The position numbers and the translations under genes were made by a program. A stretch of 12,241 nt of DNA from GWF2-50-93 sp041666985 (GTDB lineage Bacteria; Verrucomicrobiota; Lentisphaeria; Victivallales; GWF2-50-93): positions 1 through 12,241 of the forward strand of contig JBAYFV010000081.1 in the NCBI GenBank assembly GCA_041666985.1, written 5' to 3'. This document shows positions 1-5,316 of the stretch, in pieces. Under the pieces are notes generated by a model. The model saw nothing but the letters and a program-made list of their open reading frames with translations. It had not been told where the DNA came from and ran no database searches. Within the stretch, counting starts at the first letter, position 1. Every line of letters begins with the position of its first letter.

Positions 1-238
1 CCAACGGCGCGGGGCGCGAGAACCCGGCGCTGTGTGCCGAAAAACGAAAAAAGAACTTCAGATAATACGGTCTGAGGTGGTAGCCGGGTACACAAAAAGC
101 GCGACAGACTCAAGCTTTTTGAACCTTGCGATGTGCCATAACTGCGGATAATACGCATTATCGGAAGTTCCAGAAATATAAAAAGGCCCATGAATACTTG
201 TGATTTTGTTTTATTGGCGCGGCGGCTCGGCAGACCCC
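1..238. other. Left-edge region without a supportable gene
   Basis: I see no convincing complete gene here. All three forward frames are open from the window edge to stops near 65, 75 and 151, so the last codons of a plus-strand gene could lie here, but no frame can be chosen. The region holds small repeats: GATAATACG at 61-69 and again at 147-155. The second copy faces ATTATC at 157-162 across four bases, making a small inverted repeat. A further 8-bp inverted repeat, CAAAAAGC at 93-100 and GCTTTTTG at 114-121 with a 13-base loop, could fold into an AT-rich hairpin. These may belong to the same integrase-proximal or origin-like control region as the repeats to the right. Confidence 0.4.
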
Positions 239-258
239 CACTTGAAACGTTTCAAGTG
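239..258. promoter_or_regulatory. Perfect 20-bp palindrome, LacI-type operator-like
   Basis: CACTTGAAACGTTTCAAGTG is perfectly self-complementary. Its centre, AAACGTTT, with a CG at the axis, resembles operators of LacI/GalR-family repressors such as PurR; that comparison is family knowledge. No such regulator gene is in the window, so a host protein, the integrase or a replication initiator are equally possible ligands. Seventeen of its bases recur at 544-560 and its TTTCAA half-site recurs in the array between them, so it is probably part of one multi-site protein-binding region. Confidence 0.55.
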
Positions 259-263
259 AAACG

Positions 264-335
264 GCGGTTTTTGAAGCTGGTCGCAGCCGCCGAAAAGGGT
301 CGTTTGGACGTGGCCGGGAAGCGGTTTTTGAGGCT
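264..335. repeat. Pair of 15-bp direct repeats
   Basis: GCGGTTTTTGAAGCT at 264-278 recurs as GCGGTTTTTGAGGCT at 321-335, differing at one base and offset by 57 bases. They lie just right of the 20-bp palindrome in gene-free DNA near the integrase operon. They could be arm-type sites for integrase or accessory proteins, or remnants of a duplication. The function is not known. Confidence 0.45.
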
Positions 336-358
336 CATCGGAGGGCAAAAACAGGGTG

Positions 359-457
359 TTTTTTACTGAATTTCACACGAACGGTTTTCAATAGGGTTTT
401 AACGTGTTTCAACAGGGATTCACACCGGTTTCAATGGCATTCACACCAGTGTGAATG
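359..457. repeat. Iteron-like cluster with phased T-tracts
   Basis: TTTCAA occurs at 386-391, 407-412 and 429-434, that is 21 and 22 bases apart. TTCACAC occurs at 372-378, 419-425 and 440-446. The last copy is part of an inverted repeat, CATTCACAC at 438-446 and GTGTGAATG at 449-457, separated by CA. The T-rich stretches start near 359, 371, 385, 397, 407, 419, 429 and 440, mostly 10 to 12 bases apart and thus near one helical turn, which predicts a bend. Spacing by two helical turns is typical of iterons at plasmid or phage origins and of integrase arm sites. Either role fits the neighbouring integrase operon. No initiator gene is recognisable next to it. Confidence 0.5.
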
Positions 458-543
458 AGCGGTGTGGAATGACCGGTTCCGATTACCGTTGGCGACGGTT
501 TTGTCGTTTTGGGGCGGTTGGGAACATGAAATTAATTTCATGT

Positions 544-564
544 CACTTGAAACGTTTCAAAGTG
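544..564. promoter_or_regulatory. Second copy of the TTGAAACGTTTCAA palindrome
   Basis: Seventeen bases, CACTTGAAACGTTTCAA at 544-560, are identical to the start of the palindrome at 239-258. One extra A then shifts the closing AGTG, so the right arm is off by one base. It lies about 30 bases from the integrase-operon terminator. Two copies roughly 300 bases apart flank the iteron-like cluster, which would suit a looping repressor or paired integrase or initiator sites. Confidence 0.5.
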
Positions 565-590
565 GAAATGTCTGGACGCCTGTTTTTCCC

Positions 591-618
591 AACAAAAAAG
601 AGACCGGGGCGCGGTCTC
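591..618 (-). terminator. Rho-independent terminator of the integrase operon
   Basis: Read on the minus strand, a perfect 7-bp stem GAGACCG/CGGTCTC (bases 618-612 with 606-600) closes a 5-base loop and is followed at once by TTTTTTGTT. This is the classic intrinsic terminator form. It sits 32 bases beyond the stop codon of the last gene of the minus-strand operon, so it very probably ends that transcript. Confidence 0.85.
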
Positions 619-650
619 GATTCTGGCGGGCGGCGGGTGCGCTCCGGGTG

Positions 651-974
651 CTATCCGGGTTCCAGTTTGAAGTCCTCCAGTGCCTCGGCGGTCTTTATCC
701 CCCCTTCGATTTCCCGATAGATATCACGGAGTTTGAAACGAAGATTGACGGTGTGCCCGTCCACTTTCGACACAAGGATGTAATCGGTCGTCCATGCTTT
801 GCCGTCCATCCAGCCGCCGATACAGACCGACTCTTTCATACATCCCATCCCCATGTGGGACGCCTTCAAGCTCTCGAAAGAATCGCCGCGCTCGACATAC
901 CTGTAGAGGAACCGTTTTGCAAGGTCTCTGGCGGCGACGGCAAGTTCGTATGAAATGTTATCCGAGGATTCCAT
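651..974 (-). CDS. Hypothetical protein, 107 aa, last gene of integrase operon
   Basis: I do not recognise this family. The protein is small and mixed alpha/beta in appearance: a helical, basic N-terminal third (RDLAKRFLYRY near residues 17-27) followed by a strand-rich middle (WTTDYILVSKVDGHTVNLRFKL, residues about 60-81) and a final acidic helix. No membrane segment or signal peptide is visible. The ATG at 974 has AAAGGAG six bases upstream, overlapping the integrase stop, so it is translated from the same message. The terminator at 591-618 follows. Its position suggests an accessory to integration or excision, such as a directionality factor, but nothing in the sequence shows DNA binding and this is inference only. 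Confidence 0.7.
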   Translation of the reverse strand: MESSDNISYELAVAARDLAKRFLYRYVERGDSFESLKASHMGMGCMKESVCIGGWMDGKAWTTDYILVSKVDGHTVNLRFKLRDIYREIEGGIKTAEALEDFKLEPG

Positions 975-986
975 GCGGCGCTCCTT

Positions 987-1913
987 TCATAAGCATTCCA
1001 ACGCTTCCTGGAACCGCTCGTCGCTGATGTGGGTGTAAATCTGCGTGGTTTCAAGGTTCTTGTGGTCAAGCGCCCGTTGCACGACGAGCAGGTCATTGCA
1101 TTTTGCGAACAGGCTCGTGGCGAAAGTGTGCCGCAGCCCGTGCGGTGAGAGCTTTTTGTTGATGCCCGATTCCCTCAACCAGTAATCCAGCCGGAACGCG
1201 ATCTGGCGCGGCGAAATCCGCTCGTTCCGGTTGCTGAGGAACAGCGCCGTGGAATCGGCAGGCGCCTTCTTTCTTTCTGCCAGATATCTTTTCATCGTCT
1301 GCCGGAGGGGAGTGTTCAGGAATTTAGCCACCTGCCGGTCGCCCTTGCTGTGCCGGACGATGAGCCGCTTCTCGTCAAGTCGGATGTCATCCACGTCCAG
1401 ATTCACGAGTTCCTGCAGCCTGATGCCGGTTTTTAGAAACAGGTCGAAAATGGCGGTGTCGCGCCGTGCGATACCACCGGTGCGTGTCTGGATGGTCTTC
1501 AGCAGCCGCTTCGCTTCCGCCTCGGTGAGATACGTCGGAGGTTTGCGTTCCGTGCGCGTTATTTTCAAACCTGCCGCAAGATTCGCCCCGATGTGGTCGT
1601 TTGCATAAAGCCATGAAAAAAACGCTCGGAGTGCGCACTTGGCGCGATTGACCGTAATCTTCGCCTTGGGTTTTCCGTCCGGCGTCTGGACGGCGAGCGG
1701 CGAGACGAGGAAGTCGCTCAGCGCCTCGGGCGTAATGCCGGAAATTGCCGGGCAGACGGCGCGGTATGCAAAGAACCGTTCCATCTGCCCGAGGTCCCGG
1801 AGATAAGACGACACCGTGTGCGGCGACCGCCCATCCGCGCGGAGCTTGGTTTCAAAAAGCTCAATTGCCCTGCGCAGTGTCAGTGGGCTCGTTGTCGCCG
1901 GTGTTGTTTCCAT
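987..1913 (-). CDS. Tyrosine recombinase / integrase, 308 aa
   Basis: This is a complete tyrosine recombinase that cuts and rejoins DNA at attachment sites. Residues about 10-110 form the core-binding domain, with RSPHTVSSYLRDL near 29-41. The catalytic domain runs from about 128 and keeps every expected residue: Arg165 in TGIRLQEL, Lys190 in HSKGDRQ, the HGLRHTFA box with His258 and Arg261, His284 in ALDHKN, and the nucleophile Tyr293 in QIYTHIS. The length is typical of XerC/XerD-like enzymes, without the arm-binding N-terminal domain of lambda integrase. Its start overlaps the upstream core-binding gene by 53 bases, and AAGGGAG is a weak ribosome site 12 bases before the ATG. It could be the integrase of a prophage or integrative element, or a Xer-like resolvase; the neighbourhood favours integration. 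Confidence 0.93.
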   Translation of the reverse strand: METTPATTSPLTLRRAIELFETKLRADGRSPHTVSSYLRDLGQMERFFAYRAVCPAISGITPEALSDFLVSPLAVQTPDGKPKAKITVNRAKCALRAFFSWLYANDHIGANLAAGLKITRTERKPPTYLTEAEAKRLLKTIQTRTGGIARRDTAIFDLFLKTGIRLQELVNLDVDDIRLDEKRLIVRHSKGDRQVAKFLNTPLRQTMKRYLAERKKAPADSTALFLSNRNERISPRQIAFRLDYWLRESGINKKLSPHGLRHTFATSLFAKCNDLLVVQRALDHKNLETTQIYTHISDERFQEALECL

Positions 1914-2271
1914 CTTTCTTTTTGTCTCCCTTCATCTCGGATTTCGGAAGCGGGACTTCCGAGAGGTATCCCTTCTCCTGCGCCCAGACGAGCATCATGC
2001 GAAAAACCCTCTTGTTTTGGACGACCGTAATTTCGCTCTTCGCCTTGCCGTTCGGCTTTTTGAGGAGCGCGTCGGATTTGAAGAATGTCCCTATGGTTGC
2101 CGGAGTGAGTTTTTCAAGCGGCTTGTCCGCGCCGAAGTAGGCGGTGACATTATCGAGGCACCGTCCGTACACCTCGACCGTGCGCTCGTTCTTGCCCTCG
2201 TCTTTCAGATACTGCAGGAATGCGGGTACTGCCTTTTCAAACGTGATTTCCTTCGCTTTTTTCGTTGCCAT
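1861..2271 (-). CDS. Stand-alone integrase core-binding (SAM-like) domain protein, 136 aa
   Basis: The protein consists of the helical core-binding domain of a tyrosine recombinase and then stops; no catalytic domain follows. FEKAVPAFLQYLKDEGKNER (residues 11-30) is the usual first helix. Residues about 70-103 match the adjacent complete integrase over a shared GKxK..ITV block and the following helix (ITVVQNKRVFRMMLVWAQ here, ITVNRAKCALRAFFSWLY there), so the two are probably paralogous. The tail (about 107-136) is charged and low in complexity. ATG at 2271 is preferred over 2277 because AAAGGAGG lies 8 bases before 2271 but only 2 before 2277. It may be a regulator or partner of the integrase, or a decayed recombinase kept as an open frame. 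Confidence 0.72.
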   Translation of the reverse strand: MATKKAKEITFEKAVPAFLQYLKDEGKNERTVEVYGRCLDNVTAYFGADKPLEKLTPATIGTFFKSDALLKKPNGKAKSEITVVQNKRVFRMMLVWAQEKGYLSEVPLPKSEMKGDKKKDGNNTGDNEPTDTAQGN

Positions 2272-2527
2272 GTGCATGGCCTCCTTTGTTGGTTAGAAAT
2301 TTGACGATTCCTTCGAGCTGGCCCGGGGCAAGCCGGGAGTAAAAATAAGAGCGCGTGTGAATGCGCCCGCGGCCGCCGGACTCATACCGGAAACATTTCT
2401 CGATGCGTATGCTCTGCTTCTGAAACTTGAACCGGTATTCGCCGACCTGATAATGACCCCACCGGTCCGGATGCATTCCGAGACTTCTCATGGTTTCGCG
2501 GGCGGTCTCTATGGTGGGTTTCGGCAA
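2237..2527 (-). CDS. Hypothetical protein, 96 aa, TTG start
   Basis: I do not recognise this family. The protein is basic and rich in Arg, Tyr and Phe, with a short helical start (PTIETARETMRSLGMHP) and a strand-rich middle (HYQVGEYRFKFQKQSIRIEK, about residues 25-44), then a His/Gly-rich tail. The start is set by a near-perfect ribosome site, AAGGAGGTGA, which lies directly before TTG at 2527; an upstream in-frame TTG at 2581 has no such site. The 3' end overlaps the core-binding gene by 35 bases, so it is a member of the integrase operon. A nucleic-acid-binding role is possible from its basic character but is not shown. Confidence 0.62.
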   Translation of the reverse strand: MPKPTIETARETMRSLGMHPDRWGHYQVGEYRFKFQKQSIRIEKCFRYESGGRGRIHTRSYFYSRLAPGQLEGIVKFLTNKGGHAHGNEKSEGNHV

Positions 2528-2532
2528 GATGG

Positions 2533-2542
2533 TCACCTCCTT
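2533..2542 (-). promoter_or_regulatory. Strong ribosome binding site deciding a TTG start
   Basis: On the minus strand this reads AAGGAGGTGA, fully complementary to the canonical 3' end of bacterial 16S rRNA. GGAGG is 8 bases from the TTG at 2527. It argues that the 96-aa gene begins at that TTG and that the element is expressed in a bacterium with conventional Shine-Dalgarno initiation. Confidence 0.75.
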
Positions 2543-2577
2543 TCTTTCACTGGGGCGTTTTTCTCTTTGAAAAAGAG

Positions 2578-2838
2578 TCAATCAATGAAGCGCAAATCTC
2601 GGTAAAGCGGGTCGCAGGTGATCCAACTGACTCTTCCGTCCGGATGGATCGGTCTGACCTCAACACGATCCGTGGGCGCGACGCCCCCGGCAGCAGCGAT
2701 GTCCTTGTCGTTATCCAAGTACAGATGCTCATCCGGGTCCTTAGCGCCCCGCGAAATCATGGCTGCAACGATTACGACCTTATCGAGGTTCTGCTCTTTG
2801 CCTGTGTACCGCGCTTTGCGTCCGATGATTCTTTTCAT
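2578..2838 (-). CDS. Hypothetical protein, 86 aa, first gene of integrase operon
   Basis: I do not recognise this family. It begins with a basic segment (MKRIIGRKARYTGKEQ), then a hydrophobic strand (KVVIVAAMI, residues about 20-28), an acidic stretch (PDEHLYLDNDKDI) and a strand-rich end containing PTDRVEVRPIHPDGRVSW. It looks like a small beta-rich soluble domain with no membrane segment. ATG at 2838 is chosen because CGGAGG lies about 9 bases upstream; the longer reading frame beginning at 2904 lacks a comparable site. It is the first gene of the minus-strand operon and lies next to the divergent control region, the place where phages often keep small regulators, but no helix-turn-helix is visible. 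Confidence 0.6.
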   Translation of the reverse strand: MKRIIGRKARYTGKEQNLDKVVIVAAMISRGAKDPDEHLYLDNDKDIAAAGGVAPTDRVEVRPIHPDGRVSWITCDPLYRDLRFID

Positions 2839-2904
2839 GTTTCTTCGCCTCCGTTTCCGTTGTAACGCAGTCACAAGGGTGCGGTGACAATCGAAATAAG
2901 CCAA

Positions 2905-3060
2905 GCCAATTTTGAAAAAAAGATTGCAGATATTTATCTGTCTCCAAATGCCACTTTAATGTGGATTACGACTTGACTTATCCGCACCGATGTTGCCTAC
3001 TGGTGAGGCCTTGAAAAGGCTCGCAAATAAACGGACGTTTACATAGGAAAGGAGAGCCGC
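2905..3060. promoter_or_regulatory. Divergent control region between integrase and amidoligase operons
   Basis: This gap must hold promoters for both operons. An AT-rich inverted repeat, CAGATATTTATCTG at 2927-2940, is a candidate operator. TTGACT at 2973-2978 is a good -35 for the plus strand, but the best -10 seventeen bases later (CCTACT) is poor, so the promoter is tentative. TTGAAA at 2912-2917 with TATCTG at 2935-2940 is another weak plus-strand candidate. A hairpin, GAGGCCTT at 3005-3012 and AAGGCTC at 3016-3022 with one bulged G, lies in the amidoligase leader. AAAGGAG at 3048-3054 is its ribosome site. No clear minus-strand promoter was found. Confidence 0.4.
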
Positions 3061-3972
3061 ATGGAAGTGGATTACAAGGAAGTGAAGATCGGCGTGGAGA
3101 TAGAGCTTATAGGGCGCACCCGGATGCAGGTGGCGGAATCTATTCGAAGCGTTGTCGGCGGCGGCGAAATCGTCCGCGTTCCGTCATCCGATCTCGACAC
3201 ACATGAACTCGTTGACGCCAGAGGCCGTATGTGGCGGGTTGTTTCGGATGCCTCTCTCATAAACGTGTCGCAGCATCTTCGCGCGGAAATCAACACACCG
3301 ATACTTTCGTTTGAAGATTTACCTGAATTACAGGAAGTTGTTCGAGCGGTGCGCCGAGCCGGGACACGAGTGGACGATAAAACAGCGGTACATATCCACG
3401 TGTCGCATCCCGATCTCAATGCGCGAGCCGCCACCAACCTCGCGAGAATATTCTGCAAACATGAAGACCTTATCTTTGCCGCATTCGGAGTCACAAAGGA
3501 ACGGATGGAGCGGTATGCGAAAAAGATGCGTGGCGAATTCGCGCAGAAGATCGCGATGCGTAAACCGGGCGATATGAATGAACTCAACAAGTGGTGGTAC
3601 GGCAGATTCAACGCGACGCCGTCTCGCCAACACGACTCCAGATATGCTGCGCTAAATTTGAACGGCCTTCTCTATCGCGACGCTGTGGAATTTCGGCTTT
3701 TTCAATTCGCAAACAACCGGATTCACGCAGGAGAATTGAGAGCGTGGATTGTTTTCTGCATGGCGCTGACGGCAAAAGCGATAAACACAAAGGCTGCAAG
3801 CGCCAAGAAGCGGAACTACGAAGCGGGCAGCGGCAAATTCGATTTCCGGGTATTCATCAGCCACGGGCTCGGACTGCACGGCCCGGAACACCACAACGTG
3901 CGGATGCACCTGCTCACGCGGCTGCAGGGTGACAGCGCGTGGAAAAACCCGGCGCGCCGACAGTCAGCATAA
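3061..3972 (+). CDS. Putative amidoligase (Amidoligase_2-like), 303 aa
   Basis: The protein carries the hallmarks of the putative amidoligase family found in phages and mobile elements, related in fold to glutamine synthetase and gamma-glutamylcysteine ligase. These enzymes are predicted to use ATP to join a carboxylate and an amine as an amide. Visible motifs are GVEIE at 11-15 (metal or ATP acids), WRVVSDASL at 58-66, EINTPIL at 76-82, HIHVS at 111-115, and ALNLN with VEFRLFQF at 197-216, including Glu210 and Arg212. The length is normal for the family. ATG at 3061 has AAAGGAG six bases upstream. It heads a five-gene plus-strand operon of small proteins. The substrate is unknown; the family is proposed to modify proteins or make peptide-like molecules. 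The family call is firm, the chemistry is inferred. Confidence 0.85.
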   Translation: MEVDYKEVKIGVEIELIGRTRMQVAESIRSVVGGGEIVRVPSSDLDTHELVDARGRMWRVVSDASLINVSQHLRAEINTPILSFEDLPELQEVVRAVRRAGTRVDDKTAVHIHVSHPDLNARAATNLARIFCKHEDLIFAAFGVTKERMERYAKKMRGEFAQKIAMRKPGDMNELNKWWYGRFNATPSRQHDSRYAALNLNGLLYRDAVEFRLFQFANNRIHAGELRAWIVFCMALTAKAINTKAASAKKRNYEAGSGKFDFRVFISHGLGLHGPEHHNVRMHLLTRLQGDSAWKNPARRQSA

Positions 3973-3987
3973 GGAGCGTTGCGGAAA

Positions 3988-4239
3988 ATGAAAATAACCT
4001 TGAAGGATGGAGAATCGTTCGAGGCACGCACGTCTCTCGGCGTTGTCGAGAAAATGAAGGGCGCATCGATGTTCACAGAATTCAAAACGGCGGAAGCCTA
4101 CATGGAAATGGTTGTCCGGAACGCATGGTGCTTTTTCGGAGTGGGACTCGATGTGTCCGGCAAAACGGAAAACGAAAGAGCACGGGCGCTGATAAATGAA
4201 CTGTCGCGGACAGGCCTGGCAAGAAAGGAACAGAAATGA
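3988..4239 (+). CDS. Hypothetical protein in amidoligase operon, 83 aa
   Basis: Family not recognised with certainty. The protein starts with a short beta hairpin (MKITLKDGESFEAR) and continues as mainly helix, including TAEAYMEMVVRNAWCFFG near residues 38-55 and a final helix NERARALINELSRTGLARKE. No catalytic motif or membrane segment is visible. ATG at 3988 is preferred to TTG at 3979 because AAGGAG at 3971-3976 lies 11 bases before the ATG but only 2 before the TTG. That ribosome site overlaps the amidoligase stop codon, so the two are translationally close, and the end overlaps the next gene by ATGA. I have a weak impression that small proteins of this shape accompany phage amidoligases; it could be a partner or substrate. 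Confidence 0.72.
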   Translation: MKITLKDGESFEARTSLGVVEKMKGASMFTEFKTAEAYMEMVVRNAWCFFGVGLDVSGKTENERARALINELSRTGLARKEQK

Positions 4240-4460
4240 AAATCAGAGTGAAGCTCGGAAAGAATCCGTATTCAAACCGATTCACCTGCTCGTTCTGTAC
4301 ACGGGAATTTGAGACAGGAGGTTTCTTTTTGAGAATCGAACACGATGGAAATATAGTTGATATGCCGATATGCCCAGCGTGTTTCGACTCCGGCACCACC
4401 TTCGAGGGGTTAGTCGACCTCTCCAGACATAACGCGGCACATCCTATCAGGCGCGCATGA
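4236..4460 (+). CDS. Small protein with two CxxC pairs (zinc-ribbon-like), 74 aa
   Basis: Two cysteine pairs, C18-x2-C21 (CSFC) and C46-x2-C49 (CPAC), separated by 24 residues, make a typical four-cysteine zinc ribbon. Between them is a short strand-rich segment (GGFFLRIEHDGNIVDMPI). The rest is basic, with a His/Arg-rich tail. Such ribbons bind nucleic acid or proteins or support folding; which applies here is unknown. The ATG overlaps the previous stop as ATGA, and AAAGGA lies six bases upstream, so it is firmly in the amidoligase operon. No family name is recognised. Confidence 0.72.
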   Translation: MKIRVKLGKNPYSNRFTCSFCTREFETGGFFLRIEHDGNIVDMPICPACFDSGTTFEGLVDLSRHNAAHPIRRA

Positions 4461-4468
4461 TTATGGAA

Positions 4469-4474
4469 CGGAGG
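4469..4474 (+). promoter_or_regulatory. Ribosome binding site deciding a TTG start
   Basis: CGGAGG ends eight bases before TTG at 4483, which is ideal spacing. The nearby ATG at 4463 leads to a stop after seven codons, so the TTG is the likely start of the 72-aa gene. Confidence 0.65.
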
Positions 4475-4482
4475 CGCGAAAA

Positions 4483-4701
4483 TTGAGAGACCCGCGAAAG
4501 AAGATCGTGGATTACATTGAAAACACCAACGCATTCGAAGTGATGGGACACTTCAAACGACTTGGTCTTCTGACAGGAGATGACATCCGCCGAGCGGCGA
4601 AACTCACGCGCCTCGAGTGGCTCAACATGATGAAAGAAAAGGCAGGCATCGCAGAGTACATGCCGGAATTCGACCACGTAGACGAAGAGGAGACGGAATG
4701 A
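4483..4701 (+). CDS. Hypothetical helical protein with acidic tail, 72 aa
   Basis: Family not recognised. The protein is predicted to be mostly helical: a basic start (MRDPRKKIVDYIENT), a helix around FEVMGHFKRLGLL (residues 18-30), then DDIRRAAKLTRLEWLNMMKEKAG (about 33-55), whose spacing is loosely reminiscent of a helix-turn-helix but is not convincing. The tail is strongly acidic and ends in EEETE. It starts at TTG with CGGAGG eight bases upstream, 22 bases after the zinc-ribbon gene, and ends in an ATGA overlap with the next gene. The acidic C-terminus beside an amidoligase is suggestive of an acceptor, but this is speculation. Confidence 0.68.
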   Translation: MRDPRKKIVDYIENTNAFEVMGHFKRLGLLTGDDIRRAAKLTRLEWLNMMKEKAGIAEYMPEFDHVDEEETE

Positions 4702-5129
4702 AAAAGAAAAAGAAGAAACAGCAGGACAGCAAGTTAGATCACGACATCGAGCGGCTTAATCCGCTCATAGTTATCAATGAGCCGGATGAGTGCCTGTTCG
4801 CCATCGTGGATTTCTCGATTACCGGCAACAACCATGTCAGGCGCGTCATTTCCAAGCGACTGAAATCCGGAAACATCAGCGCCGTGATGTACGAGGGCGA
4901 AATCGGCCCGGACAAAACCTGTAACCGTAAACTCAATATAATGGAAATGAAAGAAGCACCACCTGAACAGTTCTGGAAGGCGGTCAACACATTATCTCTT
5001 CTGTATCAGGCCGTGGGCGGTGTCTCCGACATCAGGCTCTATGACGGGAAAACCCTCAAGGAAGCCGCTGAAATGATGCGACGTTTCGATCACGCCAAGG
5101 TTTGGATGACGCCCTGCGACGGAAAATGA
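4698..5129 (+). CDS. Hypothetical protein with lysine-rich start, 143 aa
   Basis: Family not recognised. It begins MKKKKKKQQDSK, a run of six lysines, followed by a soluble mixed alpha/beta domain: ECLFAIVDFSI (about residues 31-41), ISAVMYEGEI (about 59-68), a helix PPEQFWKAVNTLSLLYQAVG (about 89-108) and a final KTLKEAAEMMRRFDHAKVWM segment. No signal peptide or membrane span is visible and no catalytic motif is recognised. ATG at 4698 overlaps the previous stop as ATGA, which fixes the start; the longer reading frame beginning at 4617 would overlap the upstream gene extensively. It is the last gene of the amidoligase operon. Confidence 0.75.
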   Translation: MKKKKKKQQDSKLDHDIERLNPLIVINEPDECLFAIVDFSITGNNHVRRVISKRLKSGNISAVMYEGEIGPDKTCNRKLNIMEMKEAPPEQFWKAVNTLSLLYQAVGGVSDIRLYDGKTLKEAAEMMRRFDHAKVWMTPCDGK

Positions 5130-5189
5130 CGCCGCCAGGGGTTGCGACGATACAAACATTATTGTGACGAAAAAAACATTTTCATCCCT

Positions 5190-5236
5190 TTTGAAAAATG
5201 AAATTTCAAAGCTCGACGCATAAATGCAGGGCGTCG
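5190..5236. terminator. Possible bidirectional terminator region between convergent operons
   Basis: The amidoligase operon and the portal gene converge on a 187-base gap. It contains TTTGAAA at 5190-5196 facing TTTCAAA at 5204-5210, and a perfect 6-bp stem CGACGC at 5214-5219 with GCGTCG at 5231-5236. T-rich runs lie on both sides (GTTTTTC at 5247-5253 on the plus strand, CATTTTTC near 5200 on the minus strand) but not directly against a stem. Termination in both directions is expected from the layout; these hairpins are the best candidates, not clear-cut ones. Confidence 0.35.
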
Positions 5237-5316
5237 CACCCTACCTGTTTTTCGCGCGGGAGGGGTGTCGGATTTTTTTGGGATGGCCGACCTTTCCCAG
5301 TAACTTGCCGCAACAT

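Noticed and set aside
1..191. Minus-strand open frame from ATG at 191 to the window edge
   Set aside because: No ribosome site precedes it and its composition resembles translated non-coding DNA; it also crosses the small inverted repeats.
1..240. tRNA gene or classical attB/attP core at the left edge
   Set aside because: I could not find a cloverleaf or a CCA-ending acceptor stem, and no duplicated core sequence is visible in the window.
239..457. CRISPR array
   Set aside because: The repeats are short and variable, and there are no uniform spacers of about 30 bases or cas genes.
462..953. 163-aa plus-strand open frame across the terminator and the 107-aa gene
   Set aside because: It runs antisense to a better-supported operon gene, crosses the terminator and repeat DNA, and has no ribosome site or recognisable domain.
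1861..1913. Frameshift splitting one integrase into two frames
   Set aside because: The downstream integrase already has its own complete core-binding domain, so joining the two would duplicate it; this is a gene pair, not a broken gene.
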